DNA of 64,000 bases from Streptomyces violaceusniger (lineage in GTDB: Bacteria; Actinomycetota; Actinomycetes; Streptomycetales; Streptomycetaceae), in contig BJHW01000001.1 of assembly GCA_005405945.1 (NCBI GenBank), positions 496,001-560,000 on the forward strand, given 5' to 3'. The notes beneath the pieces were generated by a model, which saw nothing but the letters and a program-made list of their open reading frames with translations, had not been told where the DNA came from and searched no databases. Position numbers and translations under genes: made by a program. Below, in pieces: positions 28,126 to 37,199 of the stretch; within the stretch, counting starts at the first letter, position 1; each line of letters begins with the position of its first letter.

Positions 28126-29055
28126 ATGAAGACCACCATGAGAGCCACCGCGGTCGTGGACAGTGCGCGGCGAACGCTGGGACCGGTCGGCGTATGCCTG
28201 CCGGTCTCGTCGACCGCTACAGCCTCGGTCGGCGAAGAGCGGGCCGGGGTCCGGCAGCTGGAACACGCCGGTTACCGGGCCGCCTGGACCAACGAGGTCA
28301 TCGGCAAGGACGCGCTCACGCAACTGTCCGTACTGCTGGCCGCTACCGAACAGATGGCGTTCGGCACCTGCGTGGCCACCATCTGGGCACGGCCGCCGCA
28401 GACCACGCACGCCGCCGCGGCCTACCTCGCACAAGCCCATCCGCACCGGTTCACCCTCGGCCTCGGAGTCGGCTACCGGCAGCAGGCCGAGAGCGTCGGC
28501 CGCGGGTTCGGCAGGCCACTGGCCACCCTGCGCGACTACGTCACCGGCATGGACAACCACACCCGGCCACCCGCGCCGGAGGCCGCCTACCCGCGGATCC
28601 TCGGCGCGAACGGGCCGAAGATGCTCCAGCTGGCCGCCGAAATCGCCGACGGCGCGCTGCCCGCCGGGCAGCCACCGGAGCACACCGCACGCGCCCGGCA
28701 ACTGCTCGGCCCGGACAAACTGCTCGTGGTCGGCCAGCTCGTGGTCGTGGACGACGACCACGACCGGGCACGGGCCAGGGCCCGGCAGGTGGTGACCACC
28801 TGGTCCACCAGCGCCACCTTCCGGGCCGGCCTGGCCGAACTCGGCTATCCGGCAAAAGAGAGCATCCAGGCCAGCGACCGCGTAGTGGACGCCCTCGTCG
28901 CCCACGGCGGACCCGACACGATCGCCGCGAAGGTACACGCGCACCTGGCCGCCGGCGCCGACCACGTCACACTGCTCCTGCCCCTCGGCACCGAGTTCAC
29001 CCCCGGCATCCACCAGCTCACCCTCGTCGCGCCGGCACTGACCGACCTCACCTGA
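28126..29055 (+). CDS. LLM-class F420-dependent oxidoreductase
   Basis: 309-aa luciferase-like TIM-barrel flavin/F420 enzyme. Seen: a basic start, then RTLGPVGVCLPVSSTATASV, GYRAAWTNEVIGKDALTQLS, FGTCVATIWARPPQTTHAAA and FTLGLGVGYRQQAESVGRGF, all typical of actinobacterial F420-dependent LLM proteins. The C-terminal half ends with DHVTLLLPLGTEF. It lies 25 bases after the SDR gene and 60 before the amidohydrolase. Such enzymes reduce or oxidise small organic substrates with F420; the substrate is unknown. Confidence 0.87.
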   Translation: MKTTMRATAVVDSARRTLGPVGVCLPVSSTATASVGEERAGVRQLEHAGYRAAWTNEVIGKDALTQLSVLLAATEQMAFGTCVATIWARPPQTTHAAAAYLAQAHPHRFTLGLGVGYRQQAESVGRGFGRPLATLRDYVTGMDNHTRPPAPEAAYPRILGANGPKMLQLAAEIADGALPAGQPPEHTARARQLLGPDKLLVVGQLVVVDDDHDRARARARQVVTTWSTSATFRAGLAELGYPAKESIQASDRVVDALVAHGGPDTIAAKVHAHLAAGADHVTLLLPLGTEFTPGIHQLTLVAPALTDLT

Positions 29056-29115
29056 ACCACACGGCACACATCGCGTGCCTGACCTCGATCGGACCTCCCC
29101 AGGAGGAATGCCCCC

Positions 29116-30014
29116 GTGGAAATCATCGACGCCCACCTGCACCTCCCACGGCCATGGTCGCAGTGGAAACACGGCGACGAAGCCTTCTTAGACCTGCAGA
29201 CCGAGCTCCTGCTCGGACAGATGGACGCCGCAGGCGTGGACGCCGCCGTCATCATCAGCGACCCGCACGCGGCCCCCGCTCACTGGTGCACAGCCGCCAC
29301 CGCCCGGCACCCCGACCGCCTCGCAACCGTCCTGGTATACGACGAGACCGCACCCGACATCACCGACCAGATAGCCAGCGCGCGAAAAACCCCGGGCGTC
29401 CTGGGTCTTCGCATCACCACGGCCTGGCCCCGGGCAACGTCGAGCGTCTGCGGGCGGGCGCCTACGACCGCCTGCTCAGCACAGCCGAACAACACGGCCT
29501 ACCCGTATGCGTCCTGAGCCCAAGCCACCTCCCCGACATAGCGGCGGTAGCGCGTGCGTACCCCACCCTGCCACTGATCATCGACCACCTCGGACTCAAC
29601 CAGCCACCCTTCATGCCACCCGACGATCCCCCGTGGCGCGACCTCAGGCAACTCCTGGCCCTCGCCGACCTTCCCAATGTCTCCGTCAAACTCTCCGGGG
29701 CACCGACCCTGTCGGACACGCCGTACCCATACCCCGACATCCGGCCCCACCTTGAACAAGTACTCGACGCCTTCGGAACCGACCGCTGCATGTGGGGAAC
29801 AGACCAGCACCGGGTCTCCGGACGCATCCACGGCTTCGACCCAGTGCCGAGGTATCCCGGCCACCACTCCTACGCCCAAGCACTCCACTACCTGCTCGAC
29901 CGCGACGAGCTCACCGAAACGGAGAAAACCGCACTCTTCGGCGGCACCCTCCGCAACATCATGAGCTGGACACCCACCCCGGCACCGCCACCCACCCCAC
30001 ACCCCACCAACTGA
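29116..30014 (+). CDS. Amidohydrolase-2-family metal hydrolase/decarboxylase (one frameshift)
   Basis: About 299 aa; GTG 29116 follows AGGAGG. Metal-binding features: IDAHLHL near the N-terminus, LIIDHLGLNQPP in the middle and CMWGTDQHR near the end (conserved Asp). The family includes lactone hydrolases and ring decarboxylases. The frame breaks at the C4 run 29428-29431; one added C restores ITTAWPPGNVERLRAGAYDR. The last residues run Thr/Pro-rich and the stop lies inside a 7-bp tandem repeat, so the C-terminus may have been altered by repeat slippage. Confidence 0.83.
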
Positions 30015-30059
30015 CGGCTGGCGGCTGACGGCTGACGGCTGACGGCTGAAGATCAGCCG
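30011..30059 (+). repeat. CTGACGG heptamer tandem repeat ending in a hairpin
   Basis: Five consecutive heptamers (CTGACGG, one CTGGCGG variant) run from 30011 across the amidohydrolase stop. The last unit forms a perfect hairpin CGGCTGA-AGA-TCAGCCG (30043-30059). It may act as a terminator; there is no T tract. Confidence 0.6.
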
Positions 30060-30159
30060 CAGTCTGGAGGACGAGCCGTAGTCTTGGAAGAAGCAGGGCC
30101 GACGCTTACGTTGCTCGGCACAAGCACAGAGCAGGTGATGGTGATGACGCGGTTGCACT

Positions 30160-30196
30160 AGCCGCCCGCCCGGAGAGCCCGGGACCCCGGGCGGCT
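30160..30196 (+). promoter_or_regulatory. Stable leader hairpin before a conserved hypothetical gene
   Basis: AGCCGCCCG (30160-30168) pairs perfectly with CGGGCGGCT (30188-30196), with further internal CCCGG/CCGGG pairing. It ends 17 bases before the ATG at 30214, next to its GGAGG. It could be a terminator of upstream transcripts or a translational control element. Confidence 0.4.
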
Positions 30197-30213
30197 GGTT
30201 CCGGAGGAACGAG

Positions 30214-30513
30214 ATGTCCCGCACGGACAAGACCAAACCCTCGTGGGTACGCCACCGCGAGCATGGTGGCCTGCCGCTGCATGACCACCGGCACGGCCCC
30301 TGCGACCTTCCGCCACTCCCGCCCCGGCAGGACACCGGCACCCGCTGCCGATGGGCCACGGTCACCGGAATGGCCTCCCCTTGGGCATGCTGTGCGCGCA
30401 CCCAGGAGCGCTCAGCCTATAAGGAATGGCAGGGGTGGGTGAAGGCTGCCAACCGCAAGGTACGCTACGCCGGTCGCCGCGCTGCACGCCACTGGCAGAT
30501 GGACATGGATTGA
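30214..30513 (+). CDS. Conserved Streptomyces hypothetical protein
   Basis: 99-aa basic protein starting MSRTDKTKPSWVRHREHGGL behind CGGAGG. It has many His, Arg and Trp residues and three cysteines (PCDL, WACCA); the C-terminus is Arg-rich (KVRYAGRRAARHWQ). Small proteins with the MSRTDKTKP start recur in Streptomyces without assigned function. Binding of nucleic acid is a guess from charge alone. Confidence 0.6.
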   Translation: MSRTDKTKPSWVRHREHGGLPLHDHRHGPCDLPPLPPRQDTGTRCRWATVTGMASPWACCARTQERSAYKEWQGWVKAANRKVRYAGRRAARHWQMDMD

Positions 30514-30697
30514 CCGGGACAGTCAGTCCCGTATCAAGCAACGCCCATGCACCCTCAAACAACGCTCGACAGGTCATCGGGCCTGCGGAGCCGCAACTCG
30601 TGTCCGCTGCGTGGTGGCCGTCGACCACCAACCCGGCCACGCAGGCCCGGAGTTCCTCGCGCGACGTGCGGACTCCCCGGGTGAGCACGGGGTGATG

Positions 30698-30752
30698 CCG
30701 TGGGCCCGGTCGGCCAGGGCCGGTAACCGGTCCTGGCCGACCGGGCCCACGG
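30698..30752. repeat. 21-bp-arm inverted repeat with almost no loop
   Basis: Left arm 30698-30718 (CCGTGGGCCCGGTCGGCCAG plus G) is the exact reverse complement of 30732-30752. The 13 bases between also nearly pair (CCGGT/ACCGG around one A). It is next to ISL3 debris, so it may be a foldback left by an IS deletion; it is also strong enough to terminate transcription. Confidence 0.75.
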
Positions 30753-30839
30753 GACGCCCAGCACCCCGCAGATGGCGGTCACGGCCAGCACCACGAGTTG
30801 GTCGGGGACGAGATCCGCAGCCCGTTTGCCCGCGAGCAC

Positions 30840-31228
30840 CTCACCGGCGGACGGTCGGATTGTGCTCGCTGCGGACGTCTCTCGGTGGAACGCAGCACGA
30901 AGCACAGGCCGGAACTGGCACGCTGGCAGGGCTCGTGCACACCGCCGATCTGCTCAACGGATGTCGTGCGTGGGCAGGTTGGGGTATCGCAGAAGATCCG
31001 GCGAACGGTCAGGTGCACCAGCACCGGCCTGCCGACGACGGGACAGTCGTACAGCTGCCGACCGTAGCGGCTGTGGACCCGGAGGGATGCAATACCGCAG
31101 TCCGGGCATGCTCCCGACGAGCGTGTGCTGGACAGCTGGACCAGTGTCCCGTCGACGAGCGCCTGCACACTCTCCACCCGCACACCTGCAGTTCCGGGAA
31201 AGAACACGCCCTCGGCCGATAAGCAGAC
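30840..31228 (-). pseudogene. ISL3-family transposase, N-terminal remnant
   Basis: The minus strand reads VFFPGTAGVRVESVQALVDG, then SGACPDCGIASLRVHSRYGR, VGRPVLVHLTVRRIFCDTPT and CPRTTSVEQIGG, the zinc-ribbon N-terminus of ISL3 transposases (two CxxC-type pairs). The frame is lost soon after and the DDE catalytic domain is absent. No terminal repeats could be paired. The surrounding 30.5-31.35 kb shows no intact gene. Confidence 0.6.
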
Positions 31229-31348
31229 ATCCCTCAGCCCAGGGCATTCCCGTCTGCGCAGCCGCTGGACCTTGGCATTCACGAGGTCGCTGACAGAGCC
31301 GATGGCAAAGAGTCCCAACGTCGCGCCATCTGCCGACCGTTGGTGAGT

Positions 31349-32332
31349 TCAGCACGCGGGGCGCGCGGTTTCGGCCTGTGCCTTGCGCAGCCGTGGGAAG
31401 AGCTCCGCCGCAGGGGCGTTCTCCTCGAGGCCGAGTTGTGCTTCCTGCAGTGCAGGCGCGTGGCGGAGGGCCTGGGCAAGGCCGGTGACCCCCGGGGCAG
31501 GGGTGAACGGGAAGTCGCTTCCGTACAGCAGGCGCGCGGGCGGTACAAGTGCGAGAAGGCCGTCGAGAGCGATGGGGAGCGGCAGTCCGGCCAGGTCGAA
31601 GTACAGGCCGTTGAGCAGAGCGGTCGGATCAATCGGTGTGCCGAGCATCCCGGACATCGCGGTGACTCGGTGGACCAGCGGGGGCAGGGCGGCACCGGCG
31701 TGCGGGACGATCCAGCGGATGTGTGGATGGTCGGTCAGGACGCCGCTCAGAGCCAGGTCGATGACGCAGCGCGTAGTGTCGAACAGGAACTCGATCATTG
31801 GCCGGGGTCTGCCCAGGGCGGTGCGTCGCCAGTCCGGTGGCGAGGTCGGGTGCAGGGTAACGACCGCCGAGCGGGCGTCCAGTTCGGCCAGCACCGGCGC
31901 GAAGGCCGGGTCGGACAGATAGCGGCCGTGGTAGTTGGTCTGCAGCGCGACGGCGTCGGTCTGCAACATGTCGTAGGCGTGGACGAGCTCTGCGAGGGCT
32001 CCCTCGACGTCGGGCAGCGGGAGCGCACTGGACAGCCCGAACCGGTTCGGGTGGCGGGCCACGATCTCGGCGCCGGCCTCGTTGACGTGCCGGGCCAGGT
32101 CCCGGGCCTGCGCGTCCCTGTCGACGCTGTCGTCACCGAAATGCACGCCGGGCGAGGAGATGGACAGCACGGCGGCGGCCACACCGGAGTCGGCCATCAC
32201 GTCCAGGGCCGCGTCCAGGCTCCAGTGGGGCATGCCCGGCATGCCGTCCGGGCTGCCGTGCCCGGCGTCGGCGCACTCCTCGCTGTACCGCTCGGTGACG
32301 TAATGGGCGTGGACGTCCAGCCATCCGCTCAT
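31349..32332 (-). CDS. Amidohydrolase/decarboxylase, ACMSD/gamma-resorcylate-decarboxylase type
   Basis: 327-aa TIM-barrel metal enzyme from ATG 32332 behind AAGGAG. Metal ligands: WLDVHAHYVTERY at the start, the His of IRWIVPHAGAALP and the Asp of LLYGSDFPFTPAPG. VALQTNYHGRYLSDPAFAPV and VVTLHPTSPPDWR fit aminocarboxymuconate-semialdehyde decarboxylase relatives, which remove CO2 from ring-cleavage products or hydroxybenzoates. The gene is 74 bases downstream of, and co-directional with, TetR, and divergent from the aromatic operon; it probably supplies or drains that pathway. Which decarboxylation it performs is not readable. Confidence 0.86.
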   Translation of the reverse strand: MSGWLDVHAHYVTERYSEECADAGHGSPDGMPGMPHWSLDAALDVMADSGVAAAVLSISSPGVHFGDDSVDRDAQARDLARHVNEAGAEIVARHPNRFGLSSALPLPDVEGALAELVHAYDMLQTDAVALQTNYHGRYLSDPAFAPVLAELDARSAVVTLHPTSPPDWRRTALGRPRPMIEFLFDTTRCVIDLALSGVLTDHPHIRWIVPHAGAALPPLVHRVTAMSGMLGTPIDPTALLNGLYFDLAGLPLPIALDGLLALVPPARLLYGSDFPFTPAPGVTGLAQALRHAPALQEAQLGLEENAPAAELFPRLRKAQAETARPAC

Positions 32333-32406
32333 ACCGGCGCTCCTTAAGAAGGTGATGCGGTCCGGGAGGACCGGGTTCGCTGCGCGGTCATGTCACCGCA
32401 CCGGTG

Positions 32407-33045
32407 TCAGTGTTCTGGCAGCGGCGTGGTGGCGAGGGCGTGCGCCTCGTCGCCGGGGAGGCCGAACATCTTCAGCAGGTTCTCGGCGAGCTGGTCCCCG
32501 ACCGTGTCGTCGTCCGCGATCTCGGGGTCGGTGAGCGTCATGTGCAGCGTCGCGACCAGCGCTCCCGCCGTCGCAGCCAGGGCCAGCTTGGGGTTGTCGA
32601 TGCGGAAACGTCCGGCCTTGATGCCGGCCCTGATGTCGCGCAACGCGCGAGGGGCCAGACCGCGCTCGGAATCCATGTAGAACATTGCGTGGCCGACGAG
32701 GATCCTGGCGACCTCCGGATGAGTCCGGCCGATGCGGGCCGCCAGACGGACGGACTGAGCGAATTCGGCGGCCGGGTCGCCCAGGGCGCTGCCCAGGCGG
32801 TCCAGCAGCTCGCCGGTCTCCTCCAGGACGTCCTCGACGGCGGCCTCGAACAGCGCCGTCTTGCTCGTGAAGTGGTTGTAGAAGGAGCCGAATCCGACGT
32901 CGGCGGCCTCGGTGATCTCCTGGATGCTCGCCTGATGCGCGGAGCCGTTCGCCAGCATCGCGCGTGCCGCGTCGACGAGCTTGCGGCGCGTCTGCTCCTT
33001 GCGTCGCTCGGTACGGGTGCTGCCGGCGCCGGAGGTCGTGGTCAT
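32407..33045 (-). CDS. TetR-family repressor of the aromatic operon
   Basis: 212 aa. N-terminal HTH: RKLVDAARAMLANGSAHQAS, IQEITEAADVGFGSFYNHFT and SKTALFEAAVEDVL. The ligand domain follows and resembles actinobacterial regulators of steroid/aromatic genes (HPEVARILVGHAMFYMDSER). It is divergent from the five-gene operon at 33174, and the 128-base gap contains two copies of TGACG-N4-CATCA in opposite orientation, good candidate sites. Repression lifted by a pathway intermediate or its CoA ester is inferred. Confidence 0.88.
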   Translation of the reverse strand: MTTTSGAGSTRTERRKEQTRRKLVDAARAMLANGSAHQASIQEITEAADVGFGSFYNHFTSKTALFEAAVEDVLEETGELLDRLGSALGDPAAEFAQSVRLAARIGRTHPEVARILVGHAMFYMDSERGLAPRALRDIRAGIKAGRFRIDNPKLALAATAGALVATLHMTLTDPEIADDDTVGDQLAENLLKMFGLPGDEAHALATTPLPEH

Positions 33046-33067
33046 ACCCGCAGTCTACGCATCCTAC

Positions 33068-33081
33068 TGACGTTTTCATCA
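33068..33081 (+). promoter_or_regulatory. TGACG-N4-CATCA operator copy 1
   Basis: TGACGTTTTCATCA, an imperfect palindrome (TGAYG/CRTCA), 23 bases from the TetR start. Its mate lies in inverted orientation at 33123-33136, with 55 bases between centres. Confidence 0.5.
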
Positions 33082-33122
33082 ACCCTGAGCTTCGCAGCGC
33101 TTGACTTGCCCCGCATCGAAGC

Positions 33123-33136
33123 TGATGCTTTCGTCA
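33123..33136 (-). promoter_or_regulatory. TGACG-N4-CATCA operator copy 2
   Basis: TGATGCTTTCGTCA, reading TGACGAAAGCATCA on the minus strand, ends 37 bases before the dioxygenase start. Ten of the ten outer bases match copy 1. Confidence 0.5.
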
Positions 33137-33173
33137 GAAACGATGAATCTCTCCAGTTGAGGAGGCCCGGACG

Positions 33174-34322
33174 ATGACTCCCGATCCCCGTGCCCCGGAT
33201 CCGCCCGCGTCGGCGCACCACGGCCTGCACTGTGAGGACGGCGCCCGGCAGGGCGAGCATCCCGGCCGTGCCCGAAATCCGCTGGTCAAGGTGCGCGACC
33301 TCGCCTGGCTCCGCTTCGAGAAGCCCGACCTGGACCGGGCGGAGACCTTCGCGCGCGACTTCGGCTTCACCGTGTCGGAGCGCACGGTCGACGAACTGCG
33401 CCTGCGCGGCACCTTCGCAGGCACCGACGCCATCGTGATCCGTAAGGGGTCCGTCTCCCGCTTCGTCGGCCCGGTTTTCCAGGCGGAGGATCGCCGGGAT
33501 CTGGATACGCTGGTCCGGCAGCGCGGGGCGCGGCTGCGTCCGCTGGGCCGAGGCCGCGCCGGCTCGATGGTCGACCTGGTCGACCCCAGCGGCGTTCCCG
33601 TCGGTGTGGTGCACGGCGCCGACACGCACACTTCCCTGCCCGGCCAGCGCGCACTGACCATCAATGCCGGGGCGGTGCCCCGCCGGATCAATGCCGCGCA
33701 ACGCCCGCCACGCGAGCCCGCACTCGTCCAGCGGCTGGGCCACGTGGTGCTGGAAACCCCTCGGTTCCGGGCCGCGCTGGACTGGTACCTCGAGACCCTC
33801 GGGCTGATAGTCAGCGACTTCCTGTTCCTGCCCGGGCAGCGGCAGTTCGGGCCGACGATGGCCTTCCTGCGCTGCGACCGCGGAAGCACGCCGGCCGACC
33901 ACCACACGCTCGCCATGCACCTGGGGCCCGGCCAAGGCTATGTGCATTCGGCCTATCAGGTCACCGACCTGGACGCCGTCGCAGCCGGCGGGGAGTACCT
34001 GGGCGAACGTGGATACCGCAGGTCGTGGGGGATCGGTCGGCACATACAGGGCAGCCAGATCTTCGACTACTGGCGGGATCCCGACCGCCTCGTGGTGGAG
34101 CACTTCGCCGACGGCGACCTCTTCGACGCCGGTGTCGAGACCGGCTGGGCACCCATGTCCGCCTCCGGTCTCGCCCAGTGGGGACCGCCCGTCACCCGCG
34201 AATTCCTCGGCACCGCTCCGACCCCGGCCAAGCTGCGCGAGGTGTACTCCGCGCTCCGTGCCGACGACACAGAACTGACCGCGGCCCGGCTCCTGGCCCT
34301 GATGAAGGCGATGTCCCCATGA
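33174..34322 (+). CDS. Type I extradiol (VOC-fold) ring-cleavage dioxygenase
   Basis: 382 aa behind GAGGAGG. Two-domain vicinal-oxygen-chelate enzyme cleaving a catechol-type ring next to its two hydroxyls. Iron ligands are the His of RLGHVVLETPRF, the His of GYVHSAYQVTDLD and the Glu of LVVEHFADGDLF; HHTLAMHLGPG and the Tyr/His around RHIQGSQIFDYWRDP complete the active site. First gene of a five-gene operon in which every junction is an ATGA overlap. The N-terminal 35 residues are an Arg/Pro-rich extension of no known role. It resembles dioxygenases for bulky or bicyclic catechols rather than catechol itself; this is an impression. Confidence 0.9.
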   Translation: MTPDPRAPDPPASAHHGLHCEDGARQGEHPGRARNPLVKVRDLAWLRFEKPDLDRAETFARDFGFTVSERTVDELRLRGTFAGTDAIVIRKGSVSRFVGPVFQAEDRRDLDTLVRQRGARLRPLGRGRAGSMVDLVDPSGVPVGVVHGADTHTSLPGQRALTINAGAVPRRINAAQRPPREPALVQRLGHVVLETPRFRAALDWYLETLGLIVSDFLFLPGQRQFGPTMAFLRCDRGSTPADHHTLAMHLGPGQGYVHSAYQVTDLDAVAAGGEYLGERGYRRSWGIGRHIQGSQIFDYWRDPDRLVVEHFADGDLFDAGVETGWAPMSASGLAQWGPPVTREFLGTAPTPAKLREVYSALRADDTELTAARLLALMKAMSP

Positions 34323-35271
34323 CCGTCTCCGTACTGCGCACCGCCGACCACTGGTGGGTCGAGGACCCCGCGACCGGCCGCGCCCTGGAGATACCCACCA
34401 CCGCGCGCACCACCGCGGAGCTCCTCACCGACCGCCAGGGTGTCGACGACACCGCAAAGCGTCTCGCCGAGTCCGGCGGCGCGGTGAATGCGGCAGAGCT
34501 GGACCTGCTGTCCCCGGTCACCGCCCCGTGCCGGGTGGTCGCCCAGATGGTCAACTACCGCTCCCACGCCAAGGACTCCGGCATGGCCCCGGACACTGTG
34601 CCCCAACGTTCTTCCGCAAGGCGTCGGGATCGATCACGGGCCCCCGGTCCACGGTGTTCCGCCCTCCGCATGTGCGTCTGCTCGACTACGAGGTCGAACT
34701 CGGCCTTGTCCTTGGCGCGGACCTGCCCCTCAACACGGCCGTCACACCGACGACTCTGCCGAACTACGTCGCCGGCCTGGTCATCGCCGACGACATCAGC
34801 GCCCGCGACGTCCAACTGCCCAAGGGGCAGTTCTACGAGAGCAAGTCCTATCCGACCTTCACTCCCGTCGGGCCTCGTCTCGTCCTCCTCGACGCGTCCG
34901 AGTTCACGCACATGAACCGGCTCAGGCTGCGCCTGTGGGTCAACGACGTGCTGCGTCAGGACCGCACGGTCGCGGACATGATCGTCCAGCCGGCGAGGGC
35001 CCTGACCCTCCTGGCCCGCTTTCAGACGATGACGGCCGGGGACCTGCTGCTCACGGGCACACCGGGCGGCACCGCCCTGAAGGCGCCACCGAAACCGGTC
35101 GAGATCGCCGCCGCGTTGCTGCCTCCCGCGGTGAAGTGGCGTGTCTTCCTCGGTCGTCAGGCGAAGAACCCCGCGTACCTGCAGCACGGCGACGTCATCG
35201 CGGCCGGAATCGCCACCGACGGCCACGAGATCGACCTGGGCACCCAGCGCACGGCGGTGGAACACCGATGA
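34319..35271 (+). CDS. Fumarylacetoacetate-hydrolase-family enzyme (one frameshift)
   Basis: About 317 aa after repair. Family text: VVAQMVNYRSHAKDSGM, FFRKASGSITGPRSTVFRPP, LLDYEVELGLVLGADLPL, IADDISARDVQLPKGQFYES and LLLTGTPGGTALKAP. The acidic metal site is in DYEVELG and the ADD segment. Members hydrolyse, decarboxylate or hydrate oxo-acids made by ring fission. The frame is lost at the C4 run 34601-34604; adding one C gives DTVPPTFFRKASG. Start and stop overlap both neighbours as ATGA, which argues that the gene is expressed intact and the break is a sequencing deletion. Confidence 0.88.
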
Positions 35272-37199
35272 GCATGGCACCGGACGGCCTGCGGCTTCCC
35301 GACCACCGTGGGCCCGACGACCTCGGACGCATCGAGTCGGTGCCACTGAGCGAGTGGGGGCTGCCCCGCAGCACCTGGGAGATCCTGGACCGCGCCGCCG
35401 CGCTGTGGCCCGAACGCACGGCGGTCGGTGTCCTGCCGTCCATGGACGACATCGACGCGCCGGTGACCCTCACCTATGCCCGACTCCGCGACGACGTCGT
35501 CCGCCTGGCCGACACGCTGGCGCGGCTGGGCGTCGGCCGCGGCAGCGCCGTGAGCATCGTCAGCCCCAACACCGCGGGGGTCGTGTGCGCCACTCTCGCG
35601 GCTCAGTCAGTGGGCGTGTCAGCGCCCGTCAACCCGGCGCTGAGCACGGAGCGGCTTGGCGCTCTCGTCGCCGCGGCCGGCTCCCGGGTCCTGATCACTG
35701 CCGGCCCAGAGCTCGATGCGGGGGTGTGGCAGGCGGTGACGGAGTTCGCCCCCGGCTCGGGCATCGAGGACGTGCTGGTCCTGCGGCCCGACAACGCGGT
35801 GGGATCGCCTCCTGCGTTGTCCGCCCTGGCCGGCGTACGCGTGGCGTACCTGAGCGAAGCCGTACGGGACAGCCCCGGCGCCGCGACGACGTCCGGGCCG
35901 CCGCAGCCCGAGGATCCGGCCGCGTACTTCCACACGGGCGGCACCACCGGCACCCCCAAGATCGCTGTGCACACGCATGCCAACGAGGTGGCCATGGCGT
36001 GGTCACTCGCCGCCCACCCGGCGTCCGGCAGCGAGGGCACGATGTTCGCGGCGCTCCCACTCTTCCACGTCAACGCCCTGCTCGTCACCTGTCTCGCGCC
36101 GATACTGACGGGACGTATGGTGCTGTGGGGACCGCCTGACGGCTACCGCGACCCAGGGCTCTATCCGGCCTTCTGGCGGCTCGTCGCCCGGTACCGGATC
36201 ACGACGATGTCCGCGGTGCCCACCGTGTACGACGCTCTCGCACGGGTGCCGGTGAACGCCGACATCTCCACCCTGCGCTCGCCCGTCGTCGGCGCGGCAC
36301 CGCTACCCGACGCCGTGCGCCGCGAGTTCGCCGCCCGCACCGGCGTGGACCTGGTCGAGGGCTACGGCATGACCGAGGCCACGTGTGCCAGCGCCGTCAC
36401 CCTGCCCGGGCACGCCCGGCCGGGAACGGTCGGGCAACGCCTGCCCTACCAGCGGATCAAGGCCGTCGACACGCACCCCGCAACGGGCGCGTGGAGCGAC
36501 CTGCCACCCGGCGAACCGGGCCTGTTGGTGATCTCGGGGCCCACGGTCTTCGCCGGCTACCTCCGCGACGGCAGGCCGGACGCCGACGGCGTCGTACGCG
36601 ATGGATGGCTGGACACCGGCGACCGGGGCTCCGTCGATGAGGACGGGTTCGTAACGCTGGTCGGCCGCGCCAAGGATCTCATCATCCGCGGCGGCCACAA
36701 CATCGCCCCCGCCGTCATCGAGGAGGCGCTCCTCAGTCATCCGGCGGTGACCGGCGCGGCGGCGGTCGGCAAGCCGGACCGGCACGCTGGAGAAGTGCCC
36801 GTCGCCTACGTCACGCTGCGTGGCGGAGCCGACGGGTCCACCGGCGAGGAACTCCGACAGTGGGCTGCGCAGCACGTCCCCGAGCCGGCCGCCGCGCCGA
36901 AGGAGGTCATCGTGATCGACGGCCTCCCGACCACCGAGGTGGGCAAGGTCTTCAAGCCCGCACTGCGGGCGGACGCTGCCCGCAGGGCTGTCGCCGCCGA
37001 ACTGTCGGCCCTCGGCGGCCGAGCACGCCTCGCCGCGCCCGGTGCCGCGGACAACGAGATCTCGATCGGCGTCGTCGCGCCCCGCGCGGAGATCGACCAC
37101 GTATGCGAACGCCTCGACGGCTACACCGTCCACTGGCACCTCGTCCGCGAGGAGGAACCCGAAGTCCCCGAAGGGGAGACCGAAAAGGAATCGACATGA
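35268..37199 (+). CDS. Acyl-CoA synthetase (AMP-forming, aromatic/alicyclic acid type)
   Basis: 643 aa. Adenylation motifs in order: YFHTGGTTGTPKIAVHTHAN (P-loop), EGYGMTEATCASAV, DGWLDTGDRGSVDEDGFVTL, GRAKDLIIRGGHNIAP and the catalytic Lys in TEVGKVFKPALR. It activates a carboxylic acid as its CoA thioester. The C-terminus continues about 70 residues past the catalytic Lys, ending in a Glu-rich tail (EEEPEVPEGETEKEST); some actinobacterial ligases share such an extension. Being third in the aromatic operon, it may activate the starting acid or the ring-fission product. Confidence 0.92.
   Translation: MSMAPDGLRLPDHRGPDDLGRIESVPLSEWGLPRSTWEILDRAAALWPERTAVGVLPSMDDIDAPVTLTYARLRDDVVRLADTLARLGVGRGSAVSIVSPNTAGVVCATLAAQSVGVSAPVNPALSTERLGALVAAAGSRVLITAGPELDAGVWQAVTEFAPGSGIEDVLVLRPDNAVGSPPALSALAGVRVAYLSEAVRDSPGAATTSGPPQPEDPAAYFHTGGTTGTPKIAVHTHANEVAMAWSLAAHPASGSEGTMFAALPLFHVNALLVTCLAPILTGRMVLWGPPDGYRDPGLYPAFWRLVARYRITTMSAVPTVYDALARVPVNADISTLRSPVVGAAPLPDAVRREFAARTGVDLVEGYGMTEATCASAVTLPGHARPGTVGQRLPYQRIKAVDTHPATGAWSDLPPGEPGLLVISGPTVFAGYLRDGRPDADGVVRDGWLDTGDRGSVDEDGFVTLVGRAKDLIIRGGHNIAPAVIEEALLSHPAVTGAAAVGKPDRHAGEVPVAYVTLRGGADGSTGEELRQWAAQHVPEPAAAPKEVIVIDGLPTTEVGKVFKPALRADAARRAVAAELSALGGRARLAAPGAADNEISIGVVAPRAEIDHVCERLDGYTVHWHLVREEEPEVPEGETEKEST

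Noticed and set aside
30011..30049. CRISPR-like array
   Set aside because: Units are 7 bp and directly abutting, with no spacers and no cas genes.
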